Of a stretch of DNA of 64,000 nt, positions 34,586 to 42,732 are shown piece by piece. Every line of letters begins with the position of its first letter. The stretch's first letter is position 1. Origin of the DNA: Flavobacterium sp. HBTb2-11-1 (GTDB lineage: Bacteria; Bacteroidota; Bacteroidia; Flavobacteriales; Flavobacteriaceae); assembly GCF_009826975.1 (NCBI RefSeq), contig NZ_WUMO01000001.1, positions 62,001 to 126,000 on the forward strand, given 5' to 3'. Below the pieces are notes generated by a model. It was not told the origin of the DNA, ran no database searches, and saw nothing but the letters and a program-made list of their open reading frames with translations. The position numbers and the translations under genes were made by a program.

Positions 34586-35813
34586 TGTTCAATTTAAACT
34601 TTTTAACCACCAACGCAGAGTTGGTTCCTCCGAAACCGAAAGAATTGGACAAAAATATGTCAAATTTTTTGTTTAACGTAGTTTTAACTAAATTTAATTT
34701 TGACGCATCTTCATCTGGGTTTTCCAAATTGATGTTTGGTGCTATAAAATCGTGCTGCATCATTAAGATAGAATAAATGATTTCGCTTGCTCCAGCCATC
34801 CAGCATTCGTGGCCTGTCATAGATTTTGTAGAGCTTACCAGAGGATTTTTTTCTCCAAAAACTTCAAAAATGGCTTTTGCTTCATTTGCATCTCCGACTG
34901 GTGTCGAGGTTGCATGAGCATTTATGTATTCAATATCTGAAGCTTCTAATTTTGCATCGTCAAGTGCGCGTTTCATTGCTGTTGCAGGTCCTTCAACGTT
35001 TGGTGTTGAGATGTGCCCTCCGTTTGAAGAAAATCCGTAACCGCCAATTTCTGCAATAATATTGGCACCGCGAGCAATTGCAGATTCGTAGCTTTCTAGA
35101 ATTAAAGTCGCTCCTCCGCCACTAGGTATCAAACCGTCGCGGCCAGCATCAAATGGTCTTGACGCTTTTGTCGGATCACCTTCTCTGTTAGAAAAAACGC
35201 CTAATCCGTCAAAACTGCTCATCGCATATTTGTTGATTTCCTGAGCTCCGCCGGTAATTACAATGTCTTGAAAACCGCTTTTAATTAAAAAATAAGCTAA
35301 GCCGATTGAGTGAGAACCGCTCGCACAAGCTGCACTAACAGTAAGATTGATGCCGCGAAGTTTAAAAATCGTAGAAAGATTCATGGTTACCGTAGAATTC
35401 ATCGATTTAAAAATTGCACCAGAACCAATAAGAGCGGTGTCTTTTTTCTCGCGTACAATATCTGTTGCGTCAATGATAGCTTTAGAAACGCTATCGTTTC
35501 CGTACATAATACCAACTTCACGATTGTCAAAAAAAGCATCATCGATGTTGGCATTTTTAAGCGCTTCTATAGTGGCCATATAAGCATACTCGGTTTCTTC
35601 GCCAATGCTCATACGCTGTCTTCTAGTCAATAAATTCTTAAGATCGGCTTTCGGAACCATCCCTGTTAAGGCCGATTGAAAACCAAATTCTTTTCTTTCA
35701 GAATCAAACTGAATACCAGATTTTCCTTCGTATAACGAATCTTTTACTTCGTCCAAAGAAGTTCCGATACAAGAATAAATCCCCATTCCAGTAATTACAA
35801 CTCGTCTATTCAT
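34578..35813 (-). CDS. FabF-like beta-ketoacyl-ACP synthase
   Basis: The 411-residue enzyme has the full set of catalytic residues: Cys163 in TVSAACASGSHSIG, His in INAHATSTPVGD and Lys/His in STKSMTGHECWMAG. Its N-terminus MNRRVVITGMGIYSCIG is standard. It is the largest and most FabF-like KS of the cluster and starts the KS-ACP-acyltransferase unit. Which chain it extends is not visible in the sequence. Confidence 0.88.
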   Translation of the reverse strand: MNRRVVITGMGIYSCIGTSLDEVKDSLYEGKSGIQFDSERKEFGFQSALTGMVPKADLKNLLTRRQRMSIGEETEYAYMATIEALKNANIDDAFFDNREVGIMYGNDSVSKAIIDATDIVREKKDTALIGSGAIFKSMNSTVTMNLSTIFKLRGINLTVSAACASGSHSIGLAYFLIKSGFQDIVITGGAQEINKYAMSSFDGLGVFSNREGDPTKASRPFDAGRDGLIPSGGGATLILESYESAIARGANIIAEIGGYGFSSNGGHISTPNVEGPATAMKRALDDAKLEASDIEYINAHATSTPVGDANEAKAIFEVFGEKNPLVSSTKSMTGHECWMAGASEIIYSILMMQHDFIAPNINLENPDEDASKLNLVKTTLNKKFDIFLSNSFGFGGTNSALVVKKFKLNNE

Positions 35814-35887
35814 CGTCTTTCAAAAGTAATTTTTTATCCTTAAAGTGTAATTTTTTTAATCAAAAGGCACAAAGTTTTTTTAATCTT

Positions 35888-35967
35888 GCCACAAAGGCAC
35901 TAAGTCACAAAGGTTTTTTTTTAAAGTATTTTTAATAAAAACTTAGGGACTTTGAGTCTTTGCGAGC
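35888..35967. repeat. GCCACAAAGGCAC-type imperfect inverted repeat
   Basis: GCCACAAAGGCACTAAGTCA at the left and TTAGGGACTTTGAGTCTTTG at the right are rough reverse complements around an AT-rich centre. It occupies the 205-base gap between the FabF-like and FabG genes together with A/T runs. The resemblance to other intergenic repeats of the window supports a repeat, but the arms are imperfect. Confidence 0.45.
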
Positions 35968-36018
35968 CATTTTCGTCATTTAAAAACTTAAATAAACCTC
36001 GCAAACAGTAGAGAATTC

Positions 36019-36750
36019 TTAAGAATATATTCCGCCGTTTATATTAATAATTTCTCCTGTAATATAGCTTGCTTTTTTAGAAATCAAAAAGCTTACCAAA
36101 TCTGCTACTTCTTCGGCTTCGCCAAAACGATTTACTGGAATTAGTTTCAGCAATTCTTTTTCGTCCAGCTGGCTTGTCATGTCGGTTCTAATAAAACCTG
36201 GAGCTACAGCATTTACAGTAATATTTCTTTTAGCAACTTCCTGGGCTAAAGCTTTAGTTGCTGCTACAATTGCCCCTTTTGCTGCCGAATAATTGGCTTG
36301 TCCTGCAGTTCCTTTTACTCCAGAAACCGAAACCATATTTACGATTCGGCCATATTTATTGCGTAACATTTTTTGAATGAAAAACTGAGTAACATTAAAG
36401 AAACCGTTAACGCTAGTATTCATGACACCGTTCCAGTCTTCTGGAGTCATCCACATAAAAAGACCGTCTTTTGTGATTCCGGCATTGTTTACAATGGCTT
36501 CGACCAATTTTTCAAGATTTGCTTCCTGCCAAGCGGTTAAAACATTTTGTACTTCTTCAAAATTAGAAACATCAAAACCTAAGATTTCGCCTGTTGCACC
36601 TAATTTTTGCACTTCTTGCAATGTTTCTTCGGCAGCTGTTTTATTCGAATGATAATTAATCAGAATATGATAATCGGATTCTACGGCTAGTTTTTTACAA
36701 ATGGCACTTCCAATTCCTCTCGAACCGCCTGTTACTAATACACATTTCAT
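36019..36750 (-). CDS. FabG-like 3-ketoacyl-ACP reductase
   Basis: The 243-residue short-chain dehydrogenase has TGGSRGIG (7-14), NNAGIT (near 88) and the catalytic YSAAK (near 153) followed by VNAVAPGFIRTDM, as in FabG. It reduces 3-ketoacyl-ACP with NADPH in the polyene elongation cycle. It is the only ketoreductase in the pigment locus. Confidence 0.85.
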   Translation of the reverse strand: MKCVLVTGGSRGIGSAICKKLAVESDYHILINYHSNKTAAEETLQEVQKLGATGEILGFDVSNFEEVQNVLTAWQEANLEKLVEAIVNNAGITKDGLFMWMTPEDWNGVMNTSVNGFFNVTQFFIQKMLRNKYGRIVNMVSVSGVKGTAGQANYSAAKGAIVAATKALAQEVAKRNITVNAVAPGFIRTDMTSQLDEKELLKLIPVNRFGEAEEVADLVSFLISKKASYITGEIININGGIYS

Positions 36751-36774
36751 TTATAAGGTTGGTTTTATTTATTA

Positions 36775-36814
36775 GCAAGATGAAATCACATTCTAAAAAG
36801 CGATTTCATCTTGC
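36775..36814. terminator. 13-bp hairpin between WG-repeat gene and fabG-like gene
   Basis: GCAAGATGAAATC (36775-36787) pairs perfectly with GATTTCATCTTGC (36802-36814) across a 14-base loop. On the minus strand no T run follows, so it may be a weak terminator, a processing site or simply a spacer hairpin between two genes. Confidence 0.5.
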
Positions 36815-36845
36815 AAATTTTATAATTTATTTCGGAGAATAAATA

Positions 36846-38057
36846 CTATTTCTTTTTCTTTGGGGCTGGTTTTTTCGTTGCAGGTTTAATTTCCTCTTTT
36901 GGTTTTTCGGCTGGAGCTGCAGCAGGCTGAGGTTTTTCTGCACTTTTTGAAAATAATTCTGCATTTTCAAACCATTGGTTGGCCAAAACTGTTCCGTCAG
37001 GTTTAAGAAATCCCCATTTTCCTTCGTTTTTAACCCTGGCAACACCACCAATAAATCCTTTGTCTTGTTGTGTAAACATGGCGATAATAGCGTTTGTTGT
37101 GATGCCATATTGAGTGGGAATTACCAATTTTCCAGATTCGTTAATGAATCCCCAATTGTTTTCTTTTACTGGAGCTAGACCATTTGTACTGAAAACTTCT
37201 GCATCGTTGTAAGTTGGCTCAATTACAAATTTTCCTTCTGGGTTAATGAATCCCCATTTTTTTCCAACTAAAACAGGAGCGAGGTTTTTTGAGAACGCTT
37301 TTCCTTTATCATAAATAGGAAGAATTACCCAATTTCCTTTTAAATCGATATAACCGATTTTTCCGTTTTTCTTAGCAAACGTCAAATCCTGAGTTTCGAA
37401 ATCCCAGATTTTTTCAGCTCCGTCAACCGGAATAAATTTTCCGCCACTTACCAATCCGAAAGTTTTGTCTTTTCTTGCCCAAGTCGTTCCTTTAAAATAA
37501 TTTCCAACTTCGGCATAAACTGGTTCAACCAATTCTTTTCCGTTAGTATCAATAATTCCCCAGTTTTTGTTCAGTTCCACTCTGGCATAACCATTTTCAA
37601 AAGGTTTGATCTGATCGTATTTTGGTTCTAAAACTACAGTCATTTTGTTGTTGATTAACCCAACTTTATTGTTTTGCCTGATGAAGGCAACGCCGTCATT
37701 AAAATCAAATACTTTATCAGTAGTTGGTCCTTTTTGAATTTCTCCTTTTGTATTAATGTAAACCCAGTCTTTGTCTTTTTGTACAACTGCGATTCCGCTG
37801 TTAAAATCTTTAGCATCTTTAAAATCTGCTGGAATTACCCAAGTTCCTTTTGCATCGATAAATCCCCATTTTCCGCCGTTTTCTACAGCAGCTAAACCTT
37901 CAGAAAAACTTCTGGCAGATTTGTATTGAGGCTCGATTTTAAAAGATCCGTCTTTAGAAAGATATCCAATTTTAGAATTTTTTTTAACTAATGCTAATTC
38001 TTGGCTATTAACAAATTGAATGCAACCAAGCAATAAAAAAACAAATGACTTTTTCAT
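36846..38057 (-). CDS. Secreted WG-repeat protein
   Basis: After a signal peptide (about 1-18, ending VNSQ), the 403-residue protein carries about eight WG repeats of the type KWGFIDAKGTWVIPADFKDA, spaced by about 45 residues, and ends in a Pro/Ala/Lys-rich tail (PAAAPAEKPKEEIKP). WG-repeat proteins are common envelope proteins of Bacteroidota of unclear function. It lies between the ammonia-lyase and FabG-like genes, in the same direction; a link to pigment formation is only positional. Confidence 0.8.
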   Translation of the reverse strand: MKKSFVFLLLGCIQFVNSQELALVKKNSKIGYLSKDGSFKIEPQYKSARSFSEGLAAVENGGKWGFIDAKGTWVIPADFKDAKDFNSGIAVVQKDKDWVYINTKGEIQKGPTTDKVFDFNDGVAFIRQNNKVGLINNKMTVVLEPKYDQIKPFENGYARVELNKNWGIIDTNGKELVEPVYAEVGNYFKGTTWARKDKTFGLVSGGKFIPVDGAEKIWDFETQDLTFAKKNGKIGYIDLKGNWVILPIYDKGKAFSKNLAPVLVGKKWGFINPEGKFVIEPTYNDAEVFSTNGLAPVKENNWGFINESGKLVIPTQYGITTNAIIAMFTQQDKGFIGGVARVKNEGKWGFLKPDGTVLANQWFENAELFSKSAEKPQPAAAPAEKPKEEIKPATKKPAPKKKK

Positions 38058-38098
38058 GATTTTTAAGATTCAATATTAATACTGTAAAATAAAGATTT

Positions 38099-39622
38099 TT
38101 AACTGTTGATTAAATAATCTTTTACTTTTTGAACAAAAGGATACATTACTTGATCTTCCTTAAATTCTGGAATTATATTTCTGATATCGTCATACCATTT
38201 TTTAGTCGTTGACGAAATTTGATCTTTCTGTTTCAAATAATCAATTGCCTGAATAATTGTGATTAATTCGATAGCCAAAACTTCAAAAGAATTTTCAATC
38301 ACTTTTGATGTAATAACTGCAGCATTTGTTCCCATGCTTACAATGTCTTGATTGTCATTGTTGTTTGGAATACTGTGCACGTACATTGGGTTAGATAATG
38401 TTTGGCATTCTGCAGTGGTTGAAGTGGCAACGAACTGAACACCCTGCATTCCGAAATTGAACCCTAATGTTCCTAAGTTTACAAATGGAGGCAAAATTTC
38501 GTTGATTTTTGAATTCAATAAATAATTCAATTGACGCTCTGCTAGCATCGTTAATTTCGTAATAACGATTTTCAGTTTATCCATTTCAAGCGAAATGTAA
38601 TCTCCGTGGAAATTTCCTCCGTGGTAAACGTGTTTGTTTTTTACGTCTATAATTGGGTTGTCGTTTGCCGAGTTAAATTCATCCTCTAGGATAGAAGCTA
38701 CATTATTTATAGTTTCTAAAACTGGTCCTAGAATTTGAGGAACACATCTTAATGAATAATATTCCTGAACTTTTTCTTTGAAGATTTCTTCTGTGTTTTC
38801 GCCAGAATATAAATGGTCTTCTCTTTTACGGATCAAAGTACTGTCAGAAAGATTTTGTCTCATTCTTTCAGCAACTTCCTGCTGTCCTTTATGACGTTTG
38901 GTTTGGTTTAATTCTTCTGAGAAATGATCATCGTAAGCTTGAACTAATTCGTTAATTGCACAAGAAGCTTTTACAGACCAGTCTAATAATTTTTTAGCAT
39001 AATGCACATTGACAACACCAATTCCTGTCATTACAGAAGTCCCGTTGATTAATGCCAGACCTTCTCTAATTTCTACTTGAATTGGTTTTAAACCTTCAAT
39101 TTCAAAAACCTCTGCTGTTGCGCGTCTTTCTCCTTTATAAAAAACTTCGCCTTCTCCAATTAAAACTAAAGCTAAATGTGATAATTGCACTAAATCTCCG
39201 CTGGCACCTACACCACCGTGCTCAAAAATTAAAGGCGTAATATCTCTATTGATTAATTCTGCCATTAAATGAATAACAGAAGAATGAACTCCTGAATTTC
39301 CTAAAGAAAGTGTATTTAATCGAGCTAAAATTGCTGCTTTTGCACACTCAGCGTTCAAAGGTTTTCCTGTTCCAGAAGAGTGGCTTCTAATTAAATTATA
39401 TTGCAATTGAATTTGATCTGACTCCTTAATTCTGTATTGAGCCATTGGTCCAAATCCTGTATTTACTCCGTAGATTACTTTATTTCCTGAGAATTCTTTT
39501 AAGAAATTAAAACTTTCGTTTACTCGATTTAAAACCACATCGCTTATGGCAACTTTGTTTTTTCCAAAGATTATGGCTTCAAATTCTGCTAAACTTAGAT
39601 ATTCATTTATTGTATTCATCAA
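38099..39622 (-). CDS. MIO-type aromatic amino acid ammonia-lyase, probable tyrosine ammonia-lyase
   Basis: The 507-residue enzyme has the MIO-forming Ala140-Ser141-Gly142 (GGVGASGDLVQ), Tyr51 in VIYGVNTGFGP and the family's later motifs (SANDNPI, MGTNAAV). It converts an aromatic amino acid to its cinnamic acid. As I remember the F. johnsoniae tyrosine ammonia-lyase, it is nearly the same over long stretches, and a 4-coumarate source is what the aryl polyene needs. The selectivity pair is Ser80-His81, as in histidine ammonia-lyases. No urocanate or other hut genes are near. Two adjacent ATG codons make the start ambiguous by one residue. Confidence 0.85.
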   Translation of the reverse strand: MMNTINEYLSLAEFEAIIFGKNKVAISDVVLNRVNESFNFLKEFSGNKVIYGVNTGFGPMAQYRIKESDQIQLQYNLIRSHSSGTGKPLNAECAKAAILARLNTLSLGNSGVHSSVIHLMAELINRDITPLIFEHGGVGASGDLVQLSHLALVLIGEGEVFYKGERRATAEVFEIEGLKPIQVEIREGLALINGTSVMTGIGVVNVHYAKKLLDWSVKASCAINELVQAYDDHFSEELNQTKRHKGQQEVAERMRQNLSDSTLIRKREDHLYSGENTEEIFKEKVQEYYSLRCVPQILGPVLETINNVASILEDEFNSANDNPIIDVKNKHVYHGGNFHGDYISLEMDKLKIVITKLTMLAERQLNYLLNSKINEILPPFVNLGTLGFNFGMQGVQFVATSTTAECQTLSNPMYVHSIPNNNDNQDIVSMGTNAAVITSKVIENSFEVLAIELITIIQAIDYLKQKDQISSTTKKWYDDIRNIIPEFKEDQVMYPFVQKVKDYLINS

Positions 39623-39686
39623 ATCGATTTTGGTTGCGCTAATTTAATTTTATTTATCAAAATAAATGTAGTTATTTTGATGATGG

Positions 39687-39694
39687 CAAATGTA
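39687..39694 (-). promoter_or_regulatory. Candidate -7 box of the ammonia-lyase gene
   Basis: On the minus strand TACATTTG fits TAnnTTTG, 65 bases before the ammonia-lyase start in the 98-base gap shared with the divergent flavoprotein gene. No -33 box at normal spacing is evident. Confidence 0.4.
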
Positions 39695-39720
39695 GGTTAA
39701 TTAATGATAATAATTCTAAT

Positions 39721-40971
39721 ATGACAAAGGAGTTTGTTGATGTTTTAGTGATTGGTGCAGGACCGTCTGGATGTGTCTCAGCATCGTATCTTTTTAAAAA
39801 CAATGTTAAGGTTAAAGTTGTAGAAAAAACAAAGTTTCCGAGACTTGTGGTAGGCGAAAGCCTTATTCCGCGAGTAATGGATCATTTTGCTGAGGCAGAA
39901 TTGTTTGAGGCTCTTGATGCAATGAACTTCGAAAAAAAATTGGGCGCTCGTTTTATTAGAGGCGAAGAAATCTGCAATTTTGATTTCAGTGTAAAATTTG
40001 GAGAAGGCTGGGACTGGACTTGGCAGGTTCCAAGAGCTGATTTTGACAATACAATGGCTCAAGAAATCATAAGAAAAGGAATTGATTTAGAATTTGAAAC
40101 AGAAGTTTTGGAAGTTTCTTTTGAAGGAAAAAATTCAAAAACTATTGTAAAAGATAAAGACGGAAACTTAAAAGAAATCCACGCTAAATTTATCATCGAT
40201 TCTAGCGGATACGGACGCGTTTTGCCAAGACTTTTAGATTTGGATACACCTTCAAAATTAGATCCGCATTCTTCTATTTTTACCCATGTTAAAGATATTA
40301 ATAGAGAAGAAGGAGTAGAGGGAACTCAAATTTCGTTTGATATTTTAGAAACCGAAGTTTGGCTTTGGGTAATTCCATTTTCTAACGGAAACACAAGTTT
40401 GGGGGTTGTCGGGCCAACAGATTTCATCAATTCGCTTTCTGAAAATAAAGATAATGCTGAGGCTTTGCGAAATGCCATTCAGAAGTCTGATTATTATATT
40501 AAACGATTCGCTGGAACAGAGTTTTTATTTGAACCTGTTAAATTAGAAAATTACTCAAGAGCGGTAAAAAGAATGTACGGAGATGGTTTTGCCTTAACAG
40601 GAAACAGTTCGGAATTCTTAGATCCTGTTTTCTCTTCTGGAGTTGCTTTTGCAACTGAATCTGGAATGCTGGCTGCAAAATTATATTTGAAAGAATCACA
40701 AGGAATTCCTGTTGATTGGGAAGTGGAGTTTACACAATACATGAAACGCGGAATTGCCGTTTTCACCACTTATGTACAAGAATGGTACACAGGAAATCTG
40801 CAGACATTATTCTTCCATCAGCCGGAAAATCCAGAAGTAAAAGAAAAAATATGCGCGGTTTTAGCGGGTTATGTGTGGAACGAAGAAAATTCGTTTGTCA
40901 AGAAACACGATCATGTAATTGCCAATATGGCATATTTACTGAATATGCAAAAAGAACAAAGCTCTGAATAA
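39721..40971 (+). CDS. FAD-dependent halogenase/monooxygenase-like protein
   Basis: The 416-residue flavoprotein has an N-terminal dinucleotide fold (VIGAGPSGCVSASYL, Gly12-Gly17), GESLIP near 45-50 and the flavin-halogenase signature WxWxIP as Trp214-Leu-Trp-Val-Ile-Pro219. A Lys at about 72-73 (EKKLGARF) stands where halogenases carry the catalytic lysine, judged by eye. It is the only pigment-locus gene on the plus strand, divergent from the ammonia-lyase. It may halogenate or hydroxylate the aryl ring of the pigment; chlorinated flexirubins are known in the genus. The reaction cannot be decided from sequence. Confidence 0.75.
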   Translation: MTKEFVDVLVIGAGPSGCVSASYLFKNNVKVKVVEKTKFPRLVVGESLIPRVMDHFAEAELFEALDAMNFEKKLGARFIRGEEICNFDFSVKFGEGWDWTWQVPRADFDNTMAQEIIRKGIDLEFETEVLEVSFEGKNSKTIVKDKDGNLKEIHAKFIIDSSGYGRVLPRLLDLDTPSKLDPHSSIFTHVKDINREEGVEGTQISFDILETEVWLWVIPFSNGNTSLGVVGPTDFINSLSENKDNAEALRNAIQKSDYYIKRFAGTEFLFEPVKLENYSRAVKRMYGDGFALTGNSSEFLDPVFSSGVAFATESGMLAAKLYLKESQGIPVDWEVEFTQYMKRGIAVFTTYVQEWYTGNLQTLFFHQPENPEVKEKICAVLAGYVWNEENSFVKKHDHVIANMAYLLNMQKEQSSE

Positions 40972-40977
40972 TTGAAC

Positions 40978-41017
40978 ATGCCCCAAAAAGTTAGACACTA
41001 TTTGGGGCATTTTTTTA
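40978..41017 (+). terminator. Strong terminator after the halogenase-like gene
   Basis: ATGCCCCAAA (40978-40987) pairs perfectly with TTTGGGGCAT (41001-41010) and is followed by seven T. It closes the pigment locus on the plus strand. Confidence 0.88.
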
Positions 41018-41029
41018 TTGAAAACAATT

Positions 41030-41206
41030 CATTCCGTAGGAATGTCTCATCGGTAGAAAAAAGAATTGAATTGCGATAATACGTTCCGTAGGAACGTTTG
41101 ATTAATTGATTTGTGTATATCATTTCCGTAAATCAGATGTCCCTACAGGACATAATACAAACGAACAATATTTTTTTCTACCGACCAGATATTCCTAACG
41201 GAATAT
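41030..41206. repeat. 177-bp intergenic element with four hairpins
   Basis: Four perfect or near-perfect hairpins lie in order: CATTCCGTAGGAATG (41030-41044), ACGTTCCGTAGGAACGT (41081-41097), ATGTCCCTACAGGACAT (41137-41153) and ATATTCCTAACGGAATAT (41189-41206). An inverted pair TCGGTAGAAAAAA (41050-41062) / TTTTTTTCTACCGA (41171-41184) folds the inner part. Each hairpin has a CCGTAGG- or CCTA-type centre. It ends next to the stop codon of the mutarotase gene. Confidence 0.85.
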
Positions 41207-41215
41207 TTAAATGAA

Positions 41216-41551
41216 TTACAATCCAAAAATCTTATCCATTACAACCCATTTTTGTCCTGGTTTTGCCCACGGTAAAGCTTGCTGGAATTTCCACATTAAA
41301 GTTTCCCATTCCTGAACTTTTTCGTTTGCAGCATCAGCTTGATCTTTCTTTTCGAAAGTAAAATCGGCATCAGCCTCGATAATCATGAACAATCTATTTC
41401 CTGTGCAATAAATGTCTAGAACTTCAATTCCAGAATCTTTAATGCTTTTTTTAATTTCTGGCCATACATTTTCGTGCAGTTCTTTGTATTCTGCAATTAA
41501 ATCTGCGTCATCTTTTAAGTCTAACGCAAGATAGAATTTTTGAGCTGCCAT
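41216..41551 (-). CDS. RhaM-family L-rhamnose/L-fucose mutarotase
   Basis: The 111-residue protein fits the YiiL/RhaM family: YLALDLKDDADLIAEYKELH, NVWPEIKKSI, DIYCTGNRLFMIIEAD and a Trp-rich end (PWAKPGQKWVVMDKIF). The enzyme interconverts the alpha and beta forms of a deoxyhexose. Its position as the last gene of a run with a dehydratase, two dehydrogenases and an FAH hydrolase points to L-rhamnose or L-fucose (or L-galactose) as the substrate. It is separated from the FAH gene by 4 bases. Confidence 0.82.
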   Translation of the reverse strand: MAAQKFYLALDLKDDADLIAEYKELHENVWPEIKKSIKDSGIEVLDIYCTGNRLFMIIEADADFTFEKKDQADAANEKVQEWETLMWKFQQALPWAKPGQKWVVMDKIFGL

Positions 41552-41555
41552 AATT

Positions 41556-42413
41556 TTATTTTTGCTGGTAAGCTACAGCAGTTTGTTTGCTAGTGCCTAA
41601 ACCTTCAATTCCTAATTCGATTACATCGCCTGCTTTAATGTAAATTGGATCTGGTTTAATTCCTAACCCAACTCCCGGAGGTGTTCCTGTACTAATTACA
41701 TCGCCAGGAAGCAAAGTCATAAACTGGCTTAAATAATGAACTAAAAATGGAATTTTGAAAATCAAATTTGAAGTATTACTGTTTTGGAAAGTTTTTCCGT
41801 TTACAGTCAACCACATTTTTAGATTGTTTACATCACCAATTTCGTCTGGAGTTGCCATAATTGGTCCAAGAGGAGCGAAGGTGTCAGAACCTTTTCCTTT
41901 TGCCCATTGTCCGCCTCTTTCGATTTGAAATGCTCTTTCGCTGTAATCATTCAAAAGGCAATATCCAGCGATGTAGTTTGGTGCGTCTTCTTCAGAAACA
42001 TAGCTTGCTTTTTTGCCTACAACAAATGCCAATTCCACTTCCCAGTCTGTTTTTTCACTATTTTTTGGAATAATCAAATTATCATTTGGTCCGCATAAAG
42101 AAGTCGTTGATTTGAAGAAGATAATTGGTTCTTCTGGAATTGCAGCACCAGTTTCTTCACAGTGATCTACATAATTTAATCCGATGCAGATAATTTTTGA
42201 CGGACGCGCCACTGGCGAACCTAAACGAACTGAATCGCTTACTTCTGGAAGTGCAGGGTTATTTTTTAAGGCTTCTTCTAATTTTTTTAATCCGTCATTT
42301 TCAAAAAAAGCTTCATTGTAATCTGTTACGATAGACGAAACATCGTATCTTTTTTCATTTAGTAAAATTCCCGGTTTTTCTTTTCCTTCTTCTCCGAATC
42401 TAATCAGTTTCAT
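41556..42413 (-). CDS. FAH-family hydrolase, probable 2,4-diketo-3-deoxy-L-fuconate hydrolase
   Basis: The 285-residue enzyme has the fumarylacetoacetate hydrolase fold: ICIGLNYVDHCEETG, EEPIIFFKS, DWEVELAFVVGKKA, GYCLLNDYSER and GDVISTGTPPGVGLG near the end. Members of this group cleave 2,4-diketo-3-deoxy acids to pyruvate and lactate in the last step of non-phosphorylating fucose or rhamnose breakdown; that step is inferred from the neighbours. I chose ATG at 42413 (MKLIRFGEEGKEKPG); an in-frame start at 42458 would add 15 residues. Confidence 0.82.
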   Translation of the reverse strand: MKLIRFGEEGKEKPGILLNEKRYDVSSIVTDYNEAFFENDGLKKLEEALKNNPALPEVSDSVRLGSPVARPSKIICIGLNYVDHCEETGAAIPEEPIIFFKSTTSLCGPNDNLIIPKNSEKTDWEVELAFVVGKKASYVSEEDAPNYIAGYCLLNDYSERAFQIERGGQWAKGKGSDTFAPLGPIMATPDEIGDVNNLKMWLTVNGKTFQNSNTSNLIFKIPFLVHYLSQFMTLLPGDVISTGTPPGVGLGIKPDPIYIKAGDVIELGIEGLGTSKQTAVAYQQK

Positions 42414-42445
42414 AATCTTTATATTTTTTAAGTAATATTTTTTCC

Positions 42446-42720
42446 GCCACGACTTCACGAATTATAATTTTGTGTGAATTTGTGAAATTTGTGGTTTTTA
42501 ATTTTTTTTGTTTCACGCAGATTTTACAGATTTAAGCAGATTTTTTAAATCATTTTAATCTTTCAATCTGTGGCTTTATATTTTTTTTCGCCACGATCCG
42601 AACGATAGCGAATAGGCGAAGCAATTCACTATTTTTATAAATCAGTTCGTGAAATTCGCATTTATTTTTCGATGCAAATTTCACAGATTTTTTAATCATT
42701 TTAATTCGTGAATTCGTGGC
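42446..42720. repeat. Intergenic repeat with GCCACGAATTCACGAATT inverted ends, copy B
   Basis: GCCACGACTTCACGAATT (42446-42463) is inverted with one mismatch at 42703-42720 (AATTCGTGAATTCGTGGC). Between them lie further related pieces (TTTCACGCAGATTTTACAGA, CAATCTGTGGC, CGCCACGATCCG). The gap of 319 bases between the FAH gene (start 42413) and the SDR gene (end 42733) is thus repeat DNA; no gene is evident. Confidence 0.75.
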
Positions 42721-42732
42721 TATTTCCCTTTT

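Noticed and set aside
36827..37108. A 93-codon minus-strand frame overlapping the end of the WG-repeat gene
   Set aside because: It is a shifted reading of the same strand; the WG repeats read without break in the longer frame.
38099..39622. Ammonia-lyase considered as histidine catabolism hutH
   Set aside because: No hutU, hutI or other hut gene is near, and the context is an aryl polyene locus; the Ser-His pair alone does not decide.
41030..41206. Hairpin element considered as a tRNA or structured small RNA gene
   Set aside because: It has no cloverleaf and no promoter; the hairpins are short, alike and look like repeat units.
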